A DNA stretch of 32,093 nt from an uncultured Clostridia bacterium (GTDB lineage Bacteria > Bacillota > Clostridia > Christensenellales > Borkfalkiaceae). Every line of letters begins with the position of its first letter. Position 1 is the first letter of the stretch. Below are positions 1-8,939 of the stretch, piece by piece. The notes below the pieces were generated by a model. That model did not search any database and was not told where the DNA came from. It worked only from the letters and a program-made list of their open reading frames with translations. Both the position numbers and the translations under genes were made by a program. Where the stretch lies: the NCBI GenBank assembly GCA_944376455.1, contig CALWCO010000017.1, forward strand, positions 1 through 32,093, in the 5' to 3' direction.

Positions 1-130
1 CGAGACCTGTCCCGGAGGGAAGAAGTCTGTCCGTTGAAACGGGACCTCCAACGATAAACGGAGGCACGGGAAACGTTAAACCTGCGAACAGCGGCGGGAA
101 CGCCGAAACGGAAAGAATAGGTAACAACTG
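1..130 (+). ncRNA. Candidate structured RNA, 3' portion only, family unknown
   Basis: No convincing reading frame is present. The stretch is purine-rich and has several self-complementary arms: GTCCCG near 9-14 pairs with CGGGAC about 26 bases downstream, CCTCC pairs with GGAGG around 46-66, and CGGCG-GGAA-CGCCG near 90-105 forms a stem closed by a GNRA-type tetraloop. A-rich joining segments separate them, as in large folded RNAs. It starts at the window edge, so the 5' part is missing. I compared it from memory with RNase P, tmRNA, SRP RNA and group II intron domain V and found no match. A covariance-model search would decide. Confidence 0.3.
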
Positions 131-131
131 A

Positions 132-161
132 TTGACGGAAGCGGGCGATTTGTGATATAGT
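132..161 (+). promoter_or_regulatory. Possible promoter
   Basis: TTGACG (132-137) and TATAGT (156-161) are separated by 18 bases. The -10 box lies inside a TTTGTGATATAGT word (149-161) that recurs inverted at 216-228 and again near the right end of the window, so the match could reflect the repeat rather than a promoter. No gene follows directly. Confidence 0.35.
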
Positions 162-211
162 ATTCATGAGTAACGACCTCGTTTGTTTATTTGTTTAGTT
201 TTTTGTCATGA

Positions 212-289
212 TTAAACTATATCACAAACTTCTCGGTTCGTTACTCTTTTTTTTATGCCTGTTGTCTCACATCTATTGTAATCTTACAA
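212..289 (+). repeat. Left copy of a ~77-bp inverted repeat bounding the window
   Basis: This segment matches the reverse complement of 32017-32093 almost base for base. The first 20 bases are identical, then GGTTCGTTACTC plus a T-run, then TCTCACATCTATTGTAATC, with only a short diverged block (about 256-263) and one indel in the T-run. Two words of the repeat occur once more just upstream in inverted sense: TTTGTGATATAGT (149-161) and GAGTAACGA (168-176), so the 149-246 stretch has two interleaved inverted pairs. Confidence 0.8.
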
Positions 290-317
290 TGTTCGTTATG
301 TTCATTTTTTATACGAC

Positions 318-345
318 TTGACAAGCGGAAAAAATGTGGTACAAT
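318..345 (+). promoter_or_regulatory. Sigma-A type promoter for the DUF4132 operon
   Basis: Perfect -35 TTGACA (318-323), 16-base spacer, -10 TACAAT (340-345). It is the only good promoter upstream of the gene starting at 511 and leaves an untranslated leader of about 160 bases that contains several GC-rich arms. Confidence 0.7.
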
Positions 346-510
346 GGGAATATGACGGCATTCCGTGCGGAGCGCGGCGGAAATCGGCGCATGCGGCCGC
401 CGTGCGCGCGGAACACGGCAAGGCTTTCTTTGCCCTTTGAGTCTGGGGGATCGACGGACGCAAAAAAGACAACGGGCGACGGACGCGAAAGAAGAAGCGG
501 GAGGAACGAC

Positions 511-828
511 GTGAAGATATTCATTTGCAGAAAGTCTCTGTCCGATCTGAAAAATCCGATCGTGAAAGAGGAGTATACAACGGTTGCGGCCACGGTGGAG
601 GAGCTTATCCGCGAAATGGTTGCGAAAAATTACGAAAAAAGGCCCGTGAAGGAGAGCCTTGCCGCCTGTCAGGCGCTGGCTGAAGAGCAGTTTGAGGACG
701 GCGGATATTACATCGTCAACGCGACCCTGAACATGCGTTACGGCGATCTTCGGCAGGCGCTGCAACTCACCGAGGGCGACGAGCTCGTCCTGATCAGATT
801 GAAATATATAAGGGGATGCATATGGTAA
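511..828 (+). CDS. Small conserved partner of a DUF4132 protein
   Basis: A GTG start at 511 is preceded by GCGGGAGG and gives 105 residues; longer in-frame starts at 334 or 352 lack a ribosome binding site and would overlap the promoter. The protein is mixed alpha/beta with a central helix (about 25-60) and ends LVLIRLKYIRGCIW. From memory, small proteins with an Arg-Leu-rich end of this kind sit beside DUF4132 genes in other Clostridia, so I infer a functional pair. The stop overlaps the start of the next gene, suggesting translational coupling. No catalytic motif is visible and the biochemical role is unknown. Confidence 0.6.
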   Translation: MKIFICRKSLSDLKNPIVKEEYTTVAATVEELIREMVAKNYEKRPVKESLAACQALAEEQFEDGGYYIVNATLNMRYGDLRQALQLTEGDELVLIRLKYIRGCIW

Positions 829-3800
829 CGAGAAGGGAACTCATCGGCAGGATTGCCGCGAGAACGGGGGATAAGGATGTCGAGAAGATGTTCGAAAACT
901 TTTCCTCCGATTTTAACGGGGAGGATTTTTTCCGGACGAATGAAAAAGTTCTCAGGGCGATTCTTCCCACGGTGTACGGGAAAATGCTTGAAGAGTATAA
1001 AAAGAACGGTGGCGACATCTACAACACAGGCAATTTCCTGCTGGCCTATGCCGCGCTGGAGGAGAAAGTTGTGGACGGAAACGATCTTTCCAGCGTGGAA
1101 AATATTTCCGGCCTGAAGGTCGAGTACTCCTGGAAAGGCTCTTGTCTGAACTGTATGCTGTATGCCGAGGGGCTGGACGGCGGAAAGTTCACGCTCGGGG
1201 ACGTCTTTGCGTTCGTTCAGGACAAGCCGGAATATTATAATTATTTTCTTCCTTTACTCATTGCCCGCGGGGATGTGCATGACTGGAAAAAAATAAGCGA
1301 TTCCGTCAAGGCGGCGGGGCTGACGGATACGTTGCGCCTGTCCGTTTTCGGCAATATGCTCAAAACGGGCAACGCCGGCGCGTTTGCCTTCTTTATCGGT
1401 GAGATCGAAAACAATCGCTATGATCGGTTCAAGGCGTTCGGCGACGCGGTGGCGGAAATGGGCGATTTTCAATGCACCTTGACGCCCGCGCGTGCCATGC
1501 CCGTGTTCAAGGCTGTTTTGCGGAAAAATTTGAGAGAATATCTTTGCGGGCCGTTCAAGGAAAATTATTATTTTCATGCGGCGGTGAGAAGGATCTTTCC
1601 CGCTGAATTCCCCGCCTATCTGCGCATGGTGCTCAACGAGGGCATGCCCGCCGCGAGATGGGCCTTGCTGTGTGTATTGTCCGCCGAGGAAGTGAATGAG
1701 AAATATGCGGGGGACATCTTTTCTGCGCCCTTCGGGCGGGAAGAGTTTTCCTTCCTGTCGTACAAATTGAAGGGAAAATCCGTCGACAGGGACATCCTGC
1801 CCGATATTTTCCGCCGCATGCTGGCACTCTATGACGGCATGGAAAAGGTCAATTATCACTATCCCGTGACCGAAGACATCTCCTTTGCCAGAGACGTGTC
1901 CAAGGCCGATTTCGTCAGGTTTCTGACGGACGCGGCCTGTGCGTTGGGCGGGCGCGAATATTTTGAATGCCTGGACGCGAGGTATGAGGGATTCGGCGAA
2001 GGCGCGCAGGTCGTCTACCTCGAAAGAGCGGGGGACAAGACCTCCCTGGACGTGCGGGCTTGCGCCATACGTTTTCTCAAGACGGATAAGTTCGAAGCGT
2101 GCAATTTTTATGACAGGATGAAGATTGCCCTGACATATGAAGAAGGGGTGGCGGTCTCCGATTATCTCAAAAGCAAACGTCAGAGCGTCAAAAGCCGCAT
2201 CGTCCGTGCCTTTCTTGCATCTCCCGCAAAGGACAGGATACGGAAATATCTTCTGTCCGCCAAGGAGGAGTATAAAGTGAGCGTGGGACGGGAAATGTCC
2301 GGGCCGGAAGGGAACACCGTGGCAGAAAACCGCAGCGACCGTCCCGAAAGCCCCGAACATTTCGAACGTTCCGAGGGGCCCGGACGCGCTTGTTTCTCCC
2401 CGGACGAGAACGGCATGGTGGTGCCCTGTCCTCAAGAAGAGATAGACAGGCTGCTCGCCGCGCCGCCCGAGAAGTTCGGGGGGAAGAGCATTACCCTTGA
2501 ACGGCTGGAAGAATTTTTTGAAACGTTGGAGCAGTTCATCCGGGAACACAAAGATTTTGAATACAAACCCTGGATCGGCGAAGGTCTTGTGACCTTCGGC
2601 AGTTATTTTTCGGAAATATCCAAGCATGCCTTTGAATACGGCTTGTTTTGCGACTATCCGCTGGGCGAAGAGCTCAAGACTCTTTTGCTCGCCTCGCTCA
2701 CGGAAGAGGAAACAATCAGTCTTTTCCTGCTCCTTGTATTCGCCGACGAGGAGAGGCAAAAATATTATTCCCTTGCCTACGGAGATCTCGCCGCGCCGTC
2801 CGACTTCGGGAAACTGTTCGGCTTCCTTGCCGCCGACGAAGACGGACGGCAATATGCGGTGCGCGTTCTGCAAGGGCTTGAATTGCCCGTCGTACATGAA
2901 TTGTTCTCGAAAAAAACGCGCATGCGGCTCATCGAGTTGTTCTCGCGCAAAGAGCTCATTGCCGAACAGGAGAGATTGCGCCACCATTATCGCGGTCTTT
3001 CCTGCAATGCGTATATGTTTTTCGGCCTTGCCGACCGGACGGATGCGCCGCCGGAGGGAAAAAACGAGGATGAGGATACGGAGATGCTCCGCGCCTGCGC
3101 GTATGCGGTCTGTGTGCAGAACGTCAACAAGACGCAACAATCCCCGTCCGTGGTTCTGTACGCAAAATTGTATGAAAAGGGGATCATATCCTCCGCTTTT
3201 CTCCGCCACACGCTTCTGACCTCTTCCGTCTGGCTCGGTGTGTTGTCCCGCAGGCAGTATCCCGTATATCTCGGCCGTCCCGACCATCCCTATCCCCGCT
3301 TCCGCGCGTTCATGCTCGCGCTGATCGGCGAGGGGCTGGACGCCGAGCTGGCAAGGGGCACCATCGCCACGCCCTACAATAAGCTGGTGCGGCAATTGAG
3401 CTGTTTTGAAGGGATGCAATATTTTCTCCGCGCCGTCGTCGCGGCGCGCGGTCTGACCATTGTCCGCTCTCCTTCGTCTTACAGCCGGGAAAAGGACGAA
3501 GCGCTTTCCAAGATCATGAAATATACCGTCAAGGGCGCGGAAGACAGCTATGAGAAATTCGCGGAGCTTGTGCGGGAATACGGCATCACCTGCGAGGAAT
3601 TGGTGCGTGCGACGCTCTTCAATCCGTCCTTCATCGATTATGCCGAGCGGTATCTCGAATTTCCCCGCTTCAAATTTGCGGCGTATTACTTCATTGCCCA
3701 CCTCAATGAGAGCGAGCCGTACGACGACGATCGCTTGTACGAGATGAGAAAAGAAACGATCAGGGAATATTCCGACATCGATTACCGCGATTTCAAAGAC

Positions 3801-5414
3801 GGCGCGTTCGATTATAAGTGGTACAAAGAAATGATCGAGAGCGTTCCCGCCGATCGGCTGAAGATGATCTATGACAATGCGAAATACGTCACGGTGGGCG
3901 GCCTGCACAAGCGCGCGCAGAGATTTTTCGACGCCATGAACGGCAAAATCTCCAAGACCGAGTGCGTCGAACGCATCAAAGCGTCGAGGAACAAGGATTT
4001 TTGTCTCATATACAGCCTGATCCCGATCGAAAACAAGGTGGATCTCCGCGAGCGGTATGTCTTTTTGCAGGATTTTCTCAAAGAGAGCAAAAAGTATGGC
4101 GCACAGCGTCGGATGAGTGAGCGGCGGACGGTGGACATCGCCCTTGAAAATCTTGCCCGCGCGGCGGGGTATTCCGACGTCAATCTCTTCATGTTCGAGC
4201 TGGAAGCCGACGATCCGCATGACATATACAAAACGTTTGCCGTGGACGAGATTGAGATTACCCCCGTCCTCCTGGAGAACGGCGGTAAAGTCGCGCTGAC
4301 GGTTTATAAAAACGGGAAGAAACTTTCCGCCGTTCCCGCAAAATATGCCGGCAACGCAACCGTTGTATGGCTGAAAGAAGAGGTGAAACTGCTCAACGAA
4401 AAATTCCGCCGCATTGCGCGGGCCTTCGAACAGGCAATGTGCGACAAGACGGCGTTTTCGGTCGAAAGCATCGTGCATATGAGTCGGGAAAAGAGCATTG
4501 CATCCGTGCTTGAGCGCCTGGTGTTTCTTCTCGGCGGGAAGCCCGCCGTGTTCCGCGACGGTGCGTTTTTCGATCCGGATGGTCGACCCGCCGACGGCGG
4601 CAAGAACGCCGTATACGTCGCGCATCCCGTGGAATTGCGGAAAGCGGACGCGCTTTCGGCGGCGATTGAGTACATCGTCAGGAACAACGTCCGTCAGCCC
4701 TTCAAGCAGGTTTTGCGCGAGTTTTATCTGAAATCGGAACAGGAACTCTCCCAGGACAGCGTACTGCGCTTCAAAGGTTTCAATGTGGACATCAAAAAAT
4801 GCATCGCTGCGCTCAAAGGGAAGGGCTGGGGGGTCTCCGAGGATATAGGCCTGCGGAAGGTGTACTATGCCTCCGACACCGTGGCCGCACTGTTCAGGAA
4901 ATTCGACGAGCTGTACGTGTATGATTTTGAGAATACCGATCGCGAACTGCACAGCATCTTTTTCCTCGGCCGCCGTAGCGAAGAGGTCATTCCGCTCAAA
5001 GCCGTGGACGACATAACTTTTTCCGAGACGCTCCGCGACGTCGATCTGATGATCACCGTCAGCGCCAACGGCATTTACGACTATGAACTCGCCATGTCCT
5101 CCGTGGAAATACGGCAGGCGATCCTTCGGTCGGTCGTCTCCGTGCTCGGCCTGACGAACGTTTCCTTTTTAAAGGATAATATCTCGATCAAGGGTACATA
5201 CGGCACCTATTTGGTCAACATCCGCACGGGGCTGGTCTTTAAAGAGGGGAAAGGAAATTTGTTGCTCGATACCGTTTACAGCACCCCGAAGCCTCTGCTT
5301 CTGGACTTCATCGACGAAGACCCCATGACGGCGGACATCATCTCCAAAGCCGTCATTCTTTCGGAAGATGCCGCCGTAAAGGATCCGTACATTCTGCGCG
5401 AGATCAAAGATTGA
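822..5414 (+). CDS. Large DUF4132 domain-containing protein
   Basis: About 1530 residues without signal peptide or transmembrane segment, so probably cytoplasmic. ATG 822 is chosen over ATG 816 because the AAGGGG site just upstream is too close to the latter. The N-terminal two thirds are helical, HEAT-like repeats, interrupted near residues 490-530 by a charged, probably disordered linker. The C-terminal third carries the DUF4132 (MolR-like) pattern: a substrate-like strand segment (ALTVYKNGKKLSAVPAKYAG), then NVRQPFKQVLREFYLKSE, and a final strand-rich block with ISIKGTYGTYLVNIRTG followed by a DIISKAVILSEDAAVKDPYI tail. DUF4132 proteins have no firmly assigned reaction; WGR-type and MoxR/VWA contexts are reported for the family, but none is visible here. 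Very GC3-rich codon use matches the core genes downstream. It overlaps the stop of the upstream small gene. Confidence 0.8.
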   Translation: MVTRRELIGRIAARTGDKDVEKMFENFSSDFNGEDFFRTNEKVLRAILPTVYGKMLEEYKKNGGDIYNTGNFLLAYAALEEKVVDGNDLSSVENISGLKVEYSWKGSCLNCMLYAEGLDGGKFTLGDVFAFVQDKPEYYNYFLPLLIARGDVHDWKKISDSVKAAGLTDTLRLSVFGNMLKTGNAGAFAFFIGEIENNRYDRFKAFGDAVAEMGDFQCTLTPARAMPVFKAVLRKNLREYLCGPFKENYYFHAAVRRIFPAEFPAYLRMVLNEGMPAARWALLCVLSAEEVNEKYAGDIFSAPFGREEFSFLSYKLKGKSVDRDILPDIFRRMLALYDGMEKVNYHYPVTEDISFARDVSKADFVRFLTDAACALGGREYFECLDARYEGFGEGAQVVYLERAGDKTSLDVRACAIRFLKTDKFEACNFYDRMKIALTYEEGVAVSDYLKSKRQSVKSRIVRAFLASPAKDRIRKYLLSAKEEYKVSVGREMSGPEGNTVAENRSDRPESPEHFERSEGPGRACFSPDENGMVVPCPQEEIDRLLAAPPEKFGGKSITLERLEEFFETLEQFIREHKDFEYKPWIGEGLVTFGSYFSEISKHAFEYGLFCDYPLGEELKTLLLASLTEEETISLFLLLVFADEERQKYYSLAYGDLAAPSDFGKLFGFLAADEDGRQYAVRVLQGLELPVVHELFSKKTRMRLIELFSRKELIAEQERLRHHYRGLSCNAYMFFGLADRTDAPPEGKNEDEDTEMLRACAYAVCVQNVNKTQQSPSVVLYAKLYEKGIISSAFLRHTLLTSSVWLGVLSRRQYPVYLGRPDHPYPRFRAFMLALIGEGLDAELARGTIATPYNKLVRQLSCFEGMQYFLRAVVAARGLTIVRSPSSYSREKDEALSKIMKYTVKGAEDSYEKFAELVREYGITCEELVRATLFNPSFIDYAERYLEFPRFKFAAYYFIAHLNESEPYDDDRLYEMRKETIREYSDIDYRDFKDGAFDYKWYKEMIESVPADRLKMIYDNAKYVTVGGLHKRAQRFFDAMNGKISKTECVERIKASRNKDFCLIYSLIPIENKVDLRERYVFLQDFLKESKKYGAQRRMSERRTVDIALENLARAAGYSDVNLFMFELEADDPHDIYKTFAVDEIEITPVLLENGGKVALTVYKNGKKLSAVPAKYAGNATVVWLKEEVKLLNEKFRRIARAFEQAMCDKTAFSVESIVHMSREKSIASVLERLVFLLGGKPAVFRDGAFFDPDGRPADGGKNAVYVAHPVELRKADALSAAIEYIVRNNVRQPFKQVLREFYLKSEQELSQDSVLRFKGFNVDIKKCIAALKGKGWGVSEDIGLRKVYYASDTVAALFRKFDELYVYDFENTDRELHSIFFLGRRSEEVIPLKAVDDITFSETLRDVDLMITVSANGIYDYELAMSSVEIRQAILRSVVSVLGLTNVSFLKDNISIKGTYGTYLVNIRTGLVFKEGKGNLLLDTVYSTPKPLLLDFIDEDPMTADIISKAVILSEDAAVKDPYILREIKD

Positions 5415-5540
5415 AGCATCCGTCTTTTTGTTTTGTTTCGCAATCGGTAAAATGCGTTGGCGGAAAAATTTTCCAAAAGTTGCCGTAATAATATTACATA
5501 TCAATAAAGCAAGCATATACTGATTTTATTTTGAGTGTAA

Positions 5541-7058
5541 AAATATACGCAGACAGATATCGGCTATATTGACAACGGCGGCCTGTATGTCGGTGACTTC
5601 AAGGCCGATGATTCCAAGGATCCCGAAGACATGGCCATGGTGTTCCAGTTCGCATCCGATTCCGCCGGCACGGGCGACATTTCCTTCCGCCTTGCCTCGC
5701 AGTACCTGAAACAGGACAGCAACTGGACGCCGATTTGGATGGGCGATTGCCAGTTCAACAAGCTGTGCGATCTCTATGTCAACGGCGTGCAATATCCCAT
5801 TGCGGATACGGTCGTTTTGAAGGGCGGCGGCGAAGAGAACGGCGATCCCGATCCGACGCTGTGGCGTCTGTGGCAGAACGTCGATTTCACGGACATCGAT
5901 TTCGTGGAAGGCAAGAACGAGATCGAATTGAGATTCAAGGAACACGATTACGGTGACTGCTCGCAGTCCAGCTTCAACAACAAGTTTACGGCGAACATCG
6001 ACAGCCTGATCGTAACTTCCGCGGAGTGCACGATCTCTCCTTATGCCATCACCTCTTACAATCCTTCCGAGGTCTATCTCGAAACGGCGAACGAGAGCGA
6101 CAAGACCGTGCCTTACTTCGTCATCGAGGGTACTTTCAACTATTCCGGTTATCAGGCGGATGAGTTGGCGGCCGCGCTCAACGGCAAGATGTCGTTTGAC
6201 TTCCAGGGCGACTTGGCGAGCTCGAGCAGCAGCACCCGTTTCCTCAACGAAGCGGACGACCGCGTCGTGACCGTGGAAGCCGGCACGAACGGACAGGGCA
6301 CCTTTACGATGAAGGTCAACGTGGAATCTCTCAGCAAAGAAACCACGGCGAAATACTCCACGCATTTCGGCGCGGGGCTTGGCAATCTCGATATGTATAA
6401 CCCCGAAACGTTGCTCCAGCCCGAGGATGTCAAGACGGGAGCGGATAACGCCGTTGAGACCGCACATCATACCTATACATTGGTCTATGAGCCCGAGTAT
6501 TCCGGCAGCAACCCGTCTCCCGATGCGCCCGGAACGACTTCCGAGATCCGTAAAGAACACTATTACGGCTGTGTCGGTCTGATGATCGAAAGCGACGGCG
6601 CGACCTATTCCGCGACGGCCGAGACCGCAAAATTGGAAGTCGTCGGCGATAAGGTCTACTATGTCATCAACGGTACCTATACCGTTGAAAAATATAGCGA
6701 TGACGAATTGAAGGAAGTGCTGATGGGGCATTACTTTGACCTGCAGAGAAACGCCAATATCGGCGGAGGCAATTCCTGGACTTCCTATTATCCCGAGGCG
6801 GTGGAAGTCACTTTGGGTGCGGACGGCACATATACGGTGAAATATGACGTCACCGATCTGCCCGACAATCCGTATACGAGCCATTACGGCACGAAGAGCG
6901 ACGGCGGCGCCGCCGACTTCAAGCCTGCCGATAATTATGAGCAGACGGTATCTTGCGGCGGCAGAACGTACACCATGACCGTCGTTGCCGGCTCCTCGCA
7001 GGGAACCGAGTTCTGGGGCTGTGTCGGCCTGACCATTGCCACGCCCGCGGCGGCATAA
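5541..7058 (+). pseudogene. 5'-truncated secreted carbohydrate-binding-like surface protein
   Basis: The frame is open from just after a stop at 5538-5540 to the TAA at 7056-7058, but protein-like sequence already begins near 5556 without a start codon, ribosome binding site or signal peptide. The first plausible ATG (5631) is inside a folded domain and has no Shine-Dalgarno. Residues up to about 160 look like a beta-sandwich carbohydrate-binding module (Trp- and Gly-rich strands, NEIELRF). Two tandem copies of a roughly 130-residue domain follow, each beginning with a YFVIEGTF/YYVINGTY strand and an ADELAAAL/DDELKEVL helix. There is no LPXTG sorting signal. The 5' junction sits in AT-rich intergenic DNA, so a deletion has probably removed the export signal. 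A fresh downstream start remains possible. Confidence 0.6.
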
Positions 7059-7119
7059 ATCGTGCCGGGGTGTTGCGGACGCCGCAACGGAAAATTGAAT
7101 GCTTTGAAACAACAAGAAA

Positions 7120-7158
7120 GGGGCGTTCTCCGAGCGGAGGACGCCCCTGTGTTTTTTT
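7120..7158 (+). terminator. Rho-independent terminator after the truncated surface protein
   Basis: A 12-bp stem, GGGGCGTTCTCC (7120-7131) with GGAGGACGCCCC (7136-7147), has a GAGC loop and one G-U pair and is followed by TGTGTTTTTTT. Confidence 0.9.
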
Positions 7159-7441
7159 CGGGAAACGGGTGCAAAAATGCGTTGATTGATGAGGCGGTGC
7201 GTCCAATCCGTCGTGCGTCACATCGACGGAAAACGGTAAGAGGGACAAAATAACGCGGACAACTTGGAAGGAAGATAGATTTTACGGCGGAGGAAAGAGG
7301 GTGCGCGGGAGGCTTTTTCTTGGCATCGGTGTCCATGGGAGATTGTCTTTGCGGGAAAACTGCCGATTTGTCCGGGCGAGCATATTTCTGAATGCCGTCA
7401 ATGATTTTTTTGAAAATCAAAACATATTTTAAGGGTCTGTA
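7159..7441. other. Intergenic, nothing recognised
   Basis: I see no ribosome binding site with a coherent frame, no repeat and no strong hairpin between the terminator and the next promoter. Confidence 0.5.
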
Positions 7442-7470
7442 TTGACAAATGCTTTCAAAATTGTTACAAT
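7442..7470 (+). promoter_or_regulatory. Sigma-A type promoter
   Basis: TTGACA (7442-7447), 17-base spacer, TACAAT (7465-7470). It lies about 200 bases upstream of the membrane protein at 7681, leaving a long AT-rich leader. Confidence 0.75.
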
Positions 7471-7680
7471 GGAATCCAAGAAAAATCTTTTAGTTGCAAA
7501 AAATTTTGTATTTTATGAAACAAACGATAAACCAAACCTGTTTTATGCATATCAGGAACATTGCAAGGAGGGCTGTGTAAGATAGATAAAATAAAAAGGC
7601 ATCGATACAAATCATTAGAATAAAATAAGGGCGATAAAAATTATGAGAAAAAGATATGTCAAGAAAAGGAGTGAGAGTTT

Positions 7681-8475
7681 ATGAATGGAATGGCGAAAAC
7701 AATTATAGAAACGATCATAACAATGGTGGTGGTGTGTTTTATAATATTTGCATTGCTTTTCGTGTTTATCTTTATAATTTGCGGGCAGATATTCAAACCT
7801 TATGAAGTCAAGCGGGACGGATATTTTCAATATATTATTATAGGAGAACAAAGTCGTTTTCCGATACAAGGGAGTGAGGCGGTCGTTGTAATTGTAGGCT
7901 TTACGGCGTCCGGCTTGGAACAGGAAGTAATAGAAATCCCGAGGGAAATCGACGGAATACCTGTACAGCAAATCGGCTATCAGGATCACCTACTGCTCGA
8001 TGATTATTATGTTTACAGCGAAAACCTCAGGAAAATGTACATTCACGATAATATAAGATATATAGACTTTTTTGAGGAACAATTTAAGCAAGAAGGAGAC
8101 ATGAATGAAAGTCATGTGGATATAATGATCTGCTCAATGAATGACGATTTTTATATCGGACCGTATTCTAGTTATAGGAAGATTTATTTTTATGGCTCTA
8201 TGATAGATGAAATAGATATCAACAGACCGATTTCTCCTGCCAATATTGTCTTTATGAACAACTATTCGGAGGAAGTGAACGAAGGATATTACCGATTGGA
8301 CAACATTGAATCGGGTGAAACAATTCCCGAGCCTCCCGTTCCGGGAAGAACGGGATATGAATTTACGGGTTGGTACACCGAAGCGGAATGCGTCAACAAA
8401 TGGAATTTCGACACACCGCCCGTTATCGAAGAAGGGGAAGAATTCAGACTTTATGCCGGTTGGCAGGTCGCATAA
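7681..8475 (+). CDS. Membrane-anchored protein with C-terminal InlB B-repeat (flg_new)
   Basis: 264 residues. ATG 7681 follows AGGAG (7667-7671) at good spacing. A single strongly hydrophobic segment (about residues 5-35) anchors the protein. The middle (about 55-200) has IREIDGIPV-like strands and regular Ile/Leu spacing reminiscent of BspA-type leucine-rich surface repeats, though degenerate. The end (about 205-262) is a clear Listeria-Bacteroides repeat: a GETIPEPPVPGRTGYEFTGW block, then WYTEAEC, a W-F-DTPPV segment and LYAGW. These repeats are typical of extracellular adhesin-like proteins, so the C-terminus is probably outside the cell. It has its own promoter. Lower GC than the neighbours suggests separate acquisition. 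No enzyme motif is visible. Confidence 0.75.
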   Translation: MNGMAKTIIETIITMVVVCFIIFALLFVFIFIICGQIFKPYEVKRDGYFQYIIIGEQSRFPIQGSEAVVVIVGFTASGLEQEVIEIPREIDGIPVQQIGYQDHLLLDDYYVYSENLRKMYIHDNIRYIDFFEEQFKQEGDMNESHVDIMICSMNDDFYIGPYSSYRKIYFYGSMIDEIDINRPISPANIVFMNNYSEEVNEGYYRLDNIESGETIPEPPVPGRTGYEFTGWYTEAECVNKWNFDTPPVIEEGEEFRLYAGWQVA

Positions 8476-8747
8476 ATCAAAAATAAGCAGAAAAATGATA
8501 AAATGAAAGATTAACAAGAAGAAATTTTATTTTGAAGTATTCCGATGAGTTGCTATTTTGTAAAGCGGTAACGGCGGGCATGGTTGAGACAGCGTTTGTT
8601 GCGACGGATATAAGGGCTTTTTTGTGTGTGTAAATCAGCTTAGCGATAAAATCGCAAGAGGGAACAAGAGGAAGCGGGAAAGTTTATTGTTCTTTGGCGC
8701 AGAACAAAATCATTTTTCTATTCCGTTTTGCTTCTGTTTCGTTTGAG
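8476..8747. other. Gap between the InlB-repeat gene and a remote terminator
   Basis: About 270 bases without a supported gene. The strong terminator at 8748 is too far away to be an ordinary 3' end of the upstream gene, so a long 3' UTR or a small RNA could lie here. I see no good promoter inside. Confidence 0.4.
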
Positions 8748-8794
8748 CCGTGCGCCCCGCGCAAGTCTTGCGCGGGGCGCACGGTGATTTTTTT
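8748..8794 (+). terminator. Very strong intrinsic terminator
   Basis: A perfect 18-bp palindrome, CCGTGCGCCCCGCGCAAG (8748-8765) with its exact complement (8767-8784), is followed by GTGA and seven T residues (8788-8794). It separates the InlB-repeat gene from the dGTPase operon. Confidence 0.9.
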
Positions 8795-8819
8795 GTCCCT
8801 GCTTTTTTGGGGAACACCA

Positions 8820-8848
8820 TTGCATTTTTCGGGGAAGTATGGTATAGT
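8820..8848 (+). promoter_or_regulatory. Promoter of the dGTPase-PH gene pair
   Basis: TTGCAT (8820-8825), 17-base spacer, TATAGT (8843-8848), about 90 bases before the dGTPase start and just after the strong terminator. Confidence 0.65.
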
Positions 8849-8939
8849 GTATATATAAAATTCTTTTCGGCCGATGAATATGAGAAAATCGATACGGGCG
8901 AAACGGGTTTTTGATCGACCGAAGGAGGATGGGCAAGAA

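Noticed and set aside
1-130. RNase P, tmRNA, SRP RNA or group II intron
   Set aside because: The diagnostic sequences I know for these RNAs are not visible, so only an unnamed structured RNA is claimed.
1254-4952. A long open frame of over 1200 codons on the minus strand opposite the DUF4132 gene
   Set aside because: It is a mirror effect of GC-rich third positions in the plus-strand gene; it has no ribosome site and its translation has no protein-like pattern.
5526-7115. A 529-codon minus-strand frame opposite the surface protein fragment
   Set aside because: The plus strand shows duplicated domains with coherent composition and a terminator in the right direction; the minus frame has none of these.
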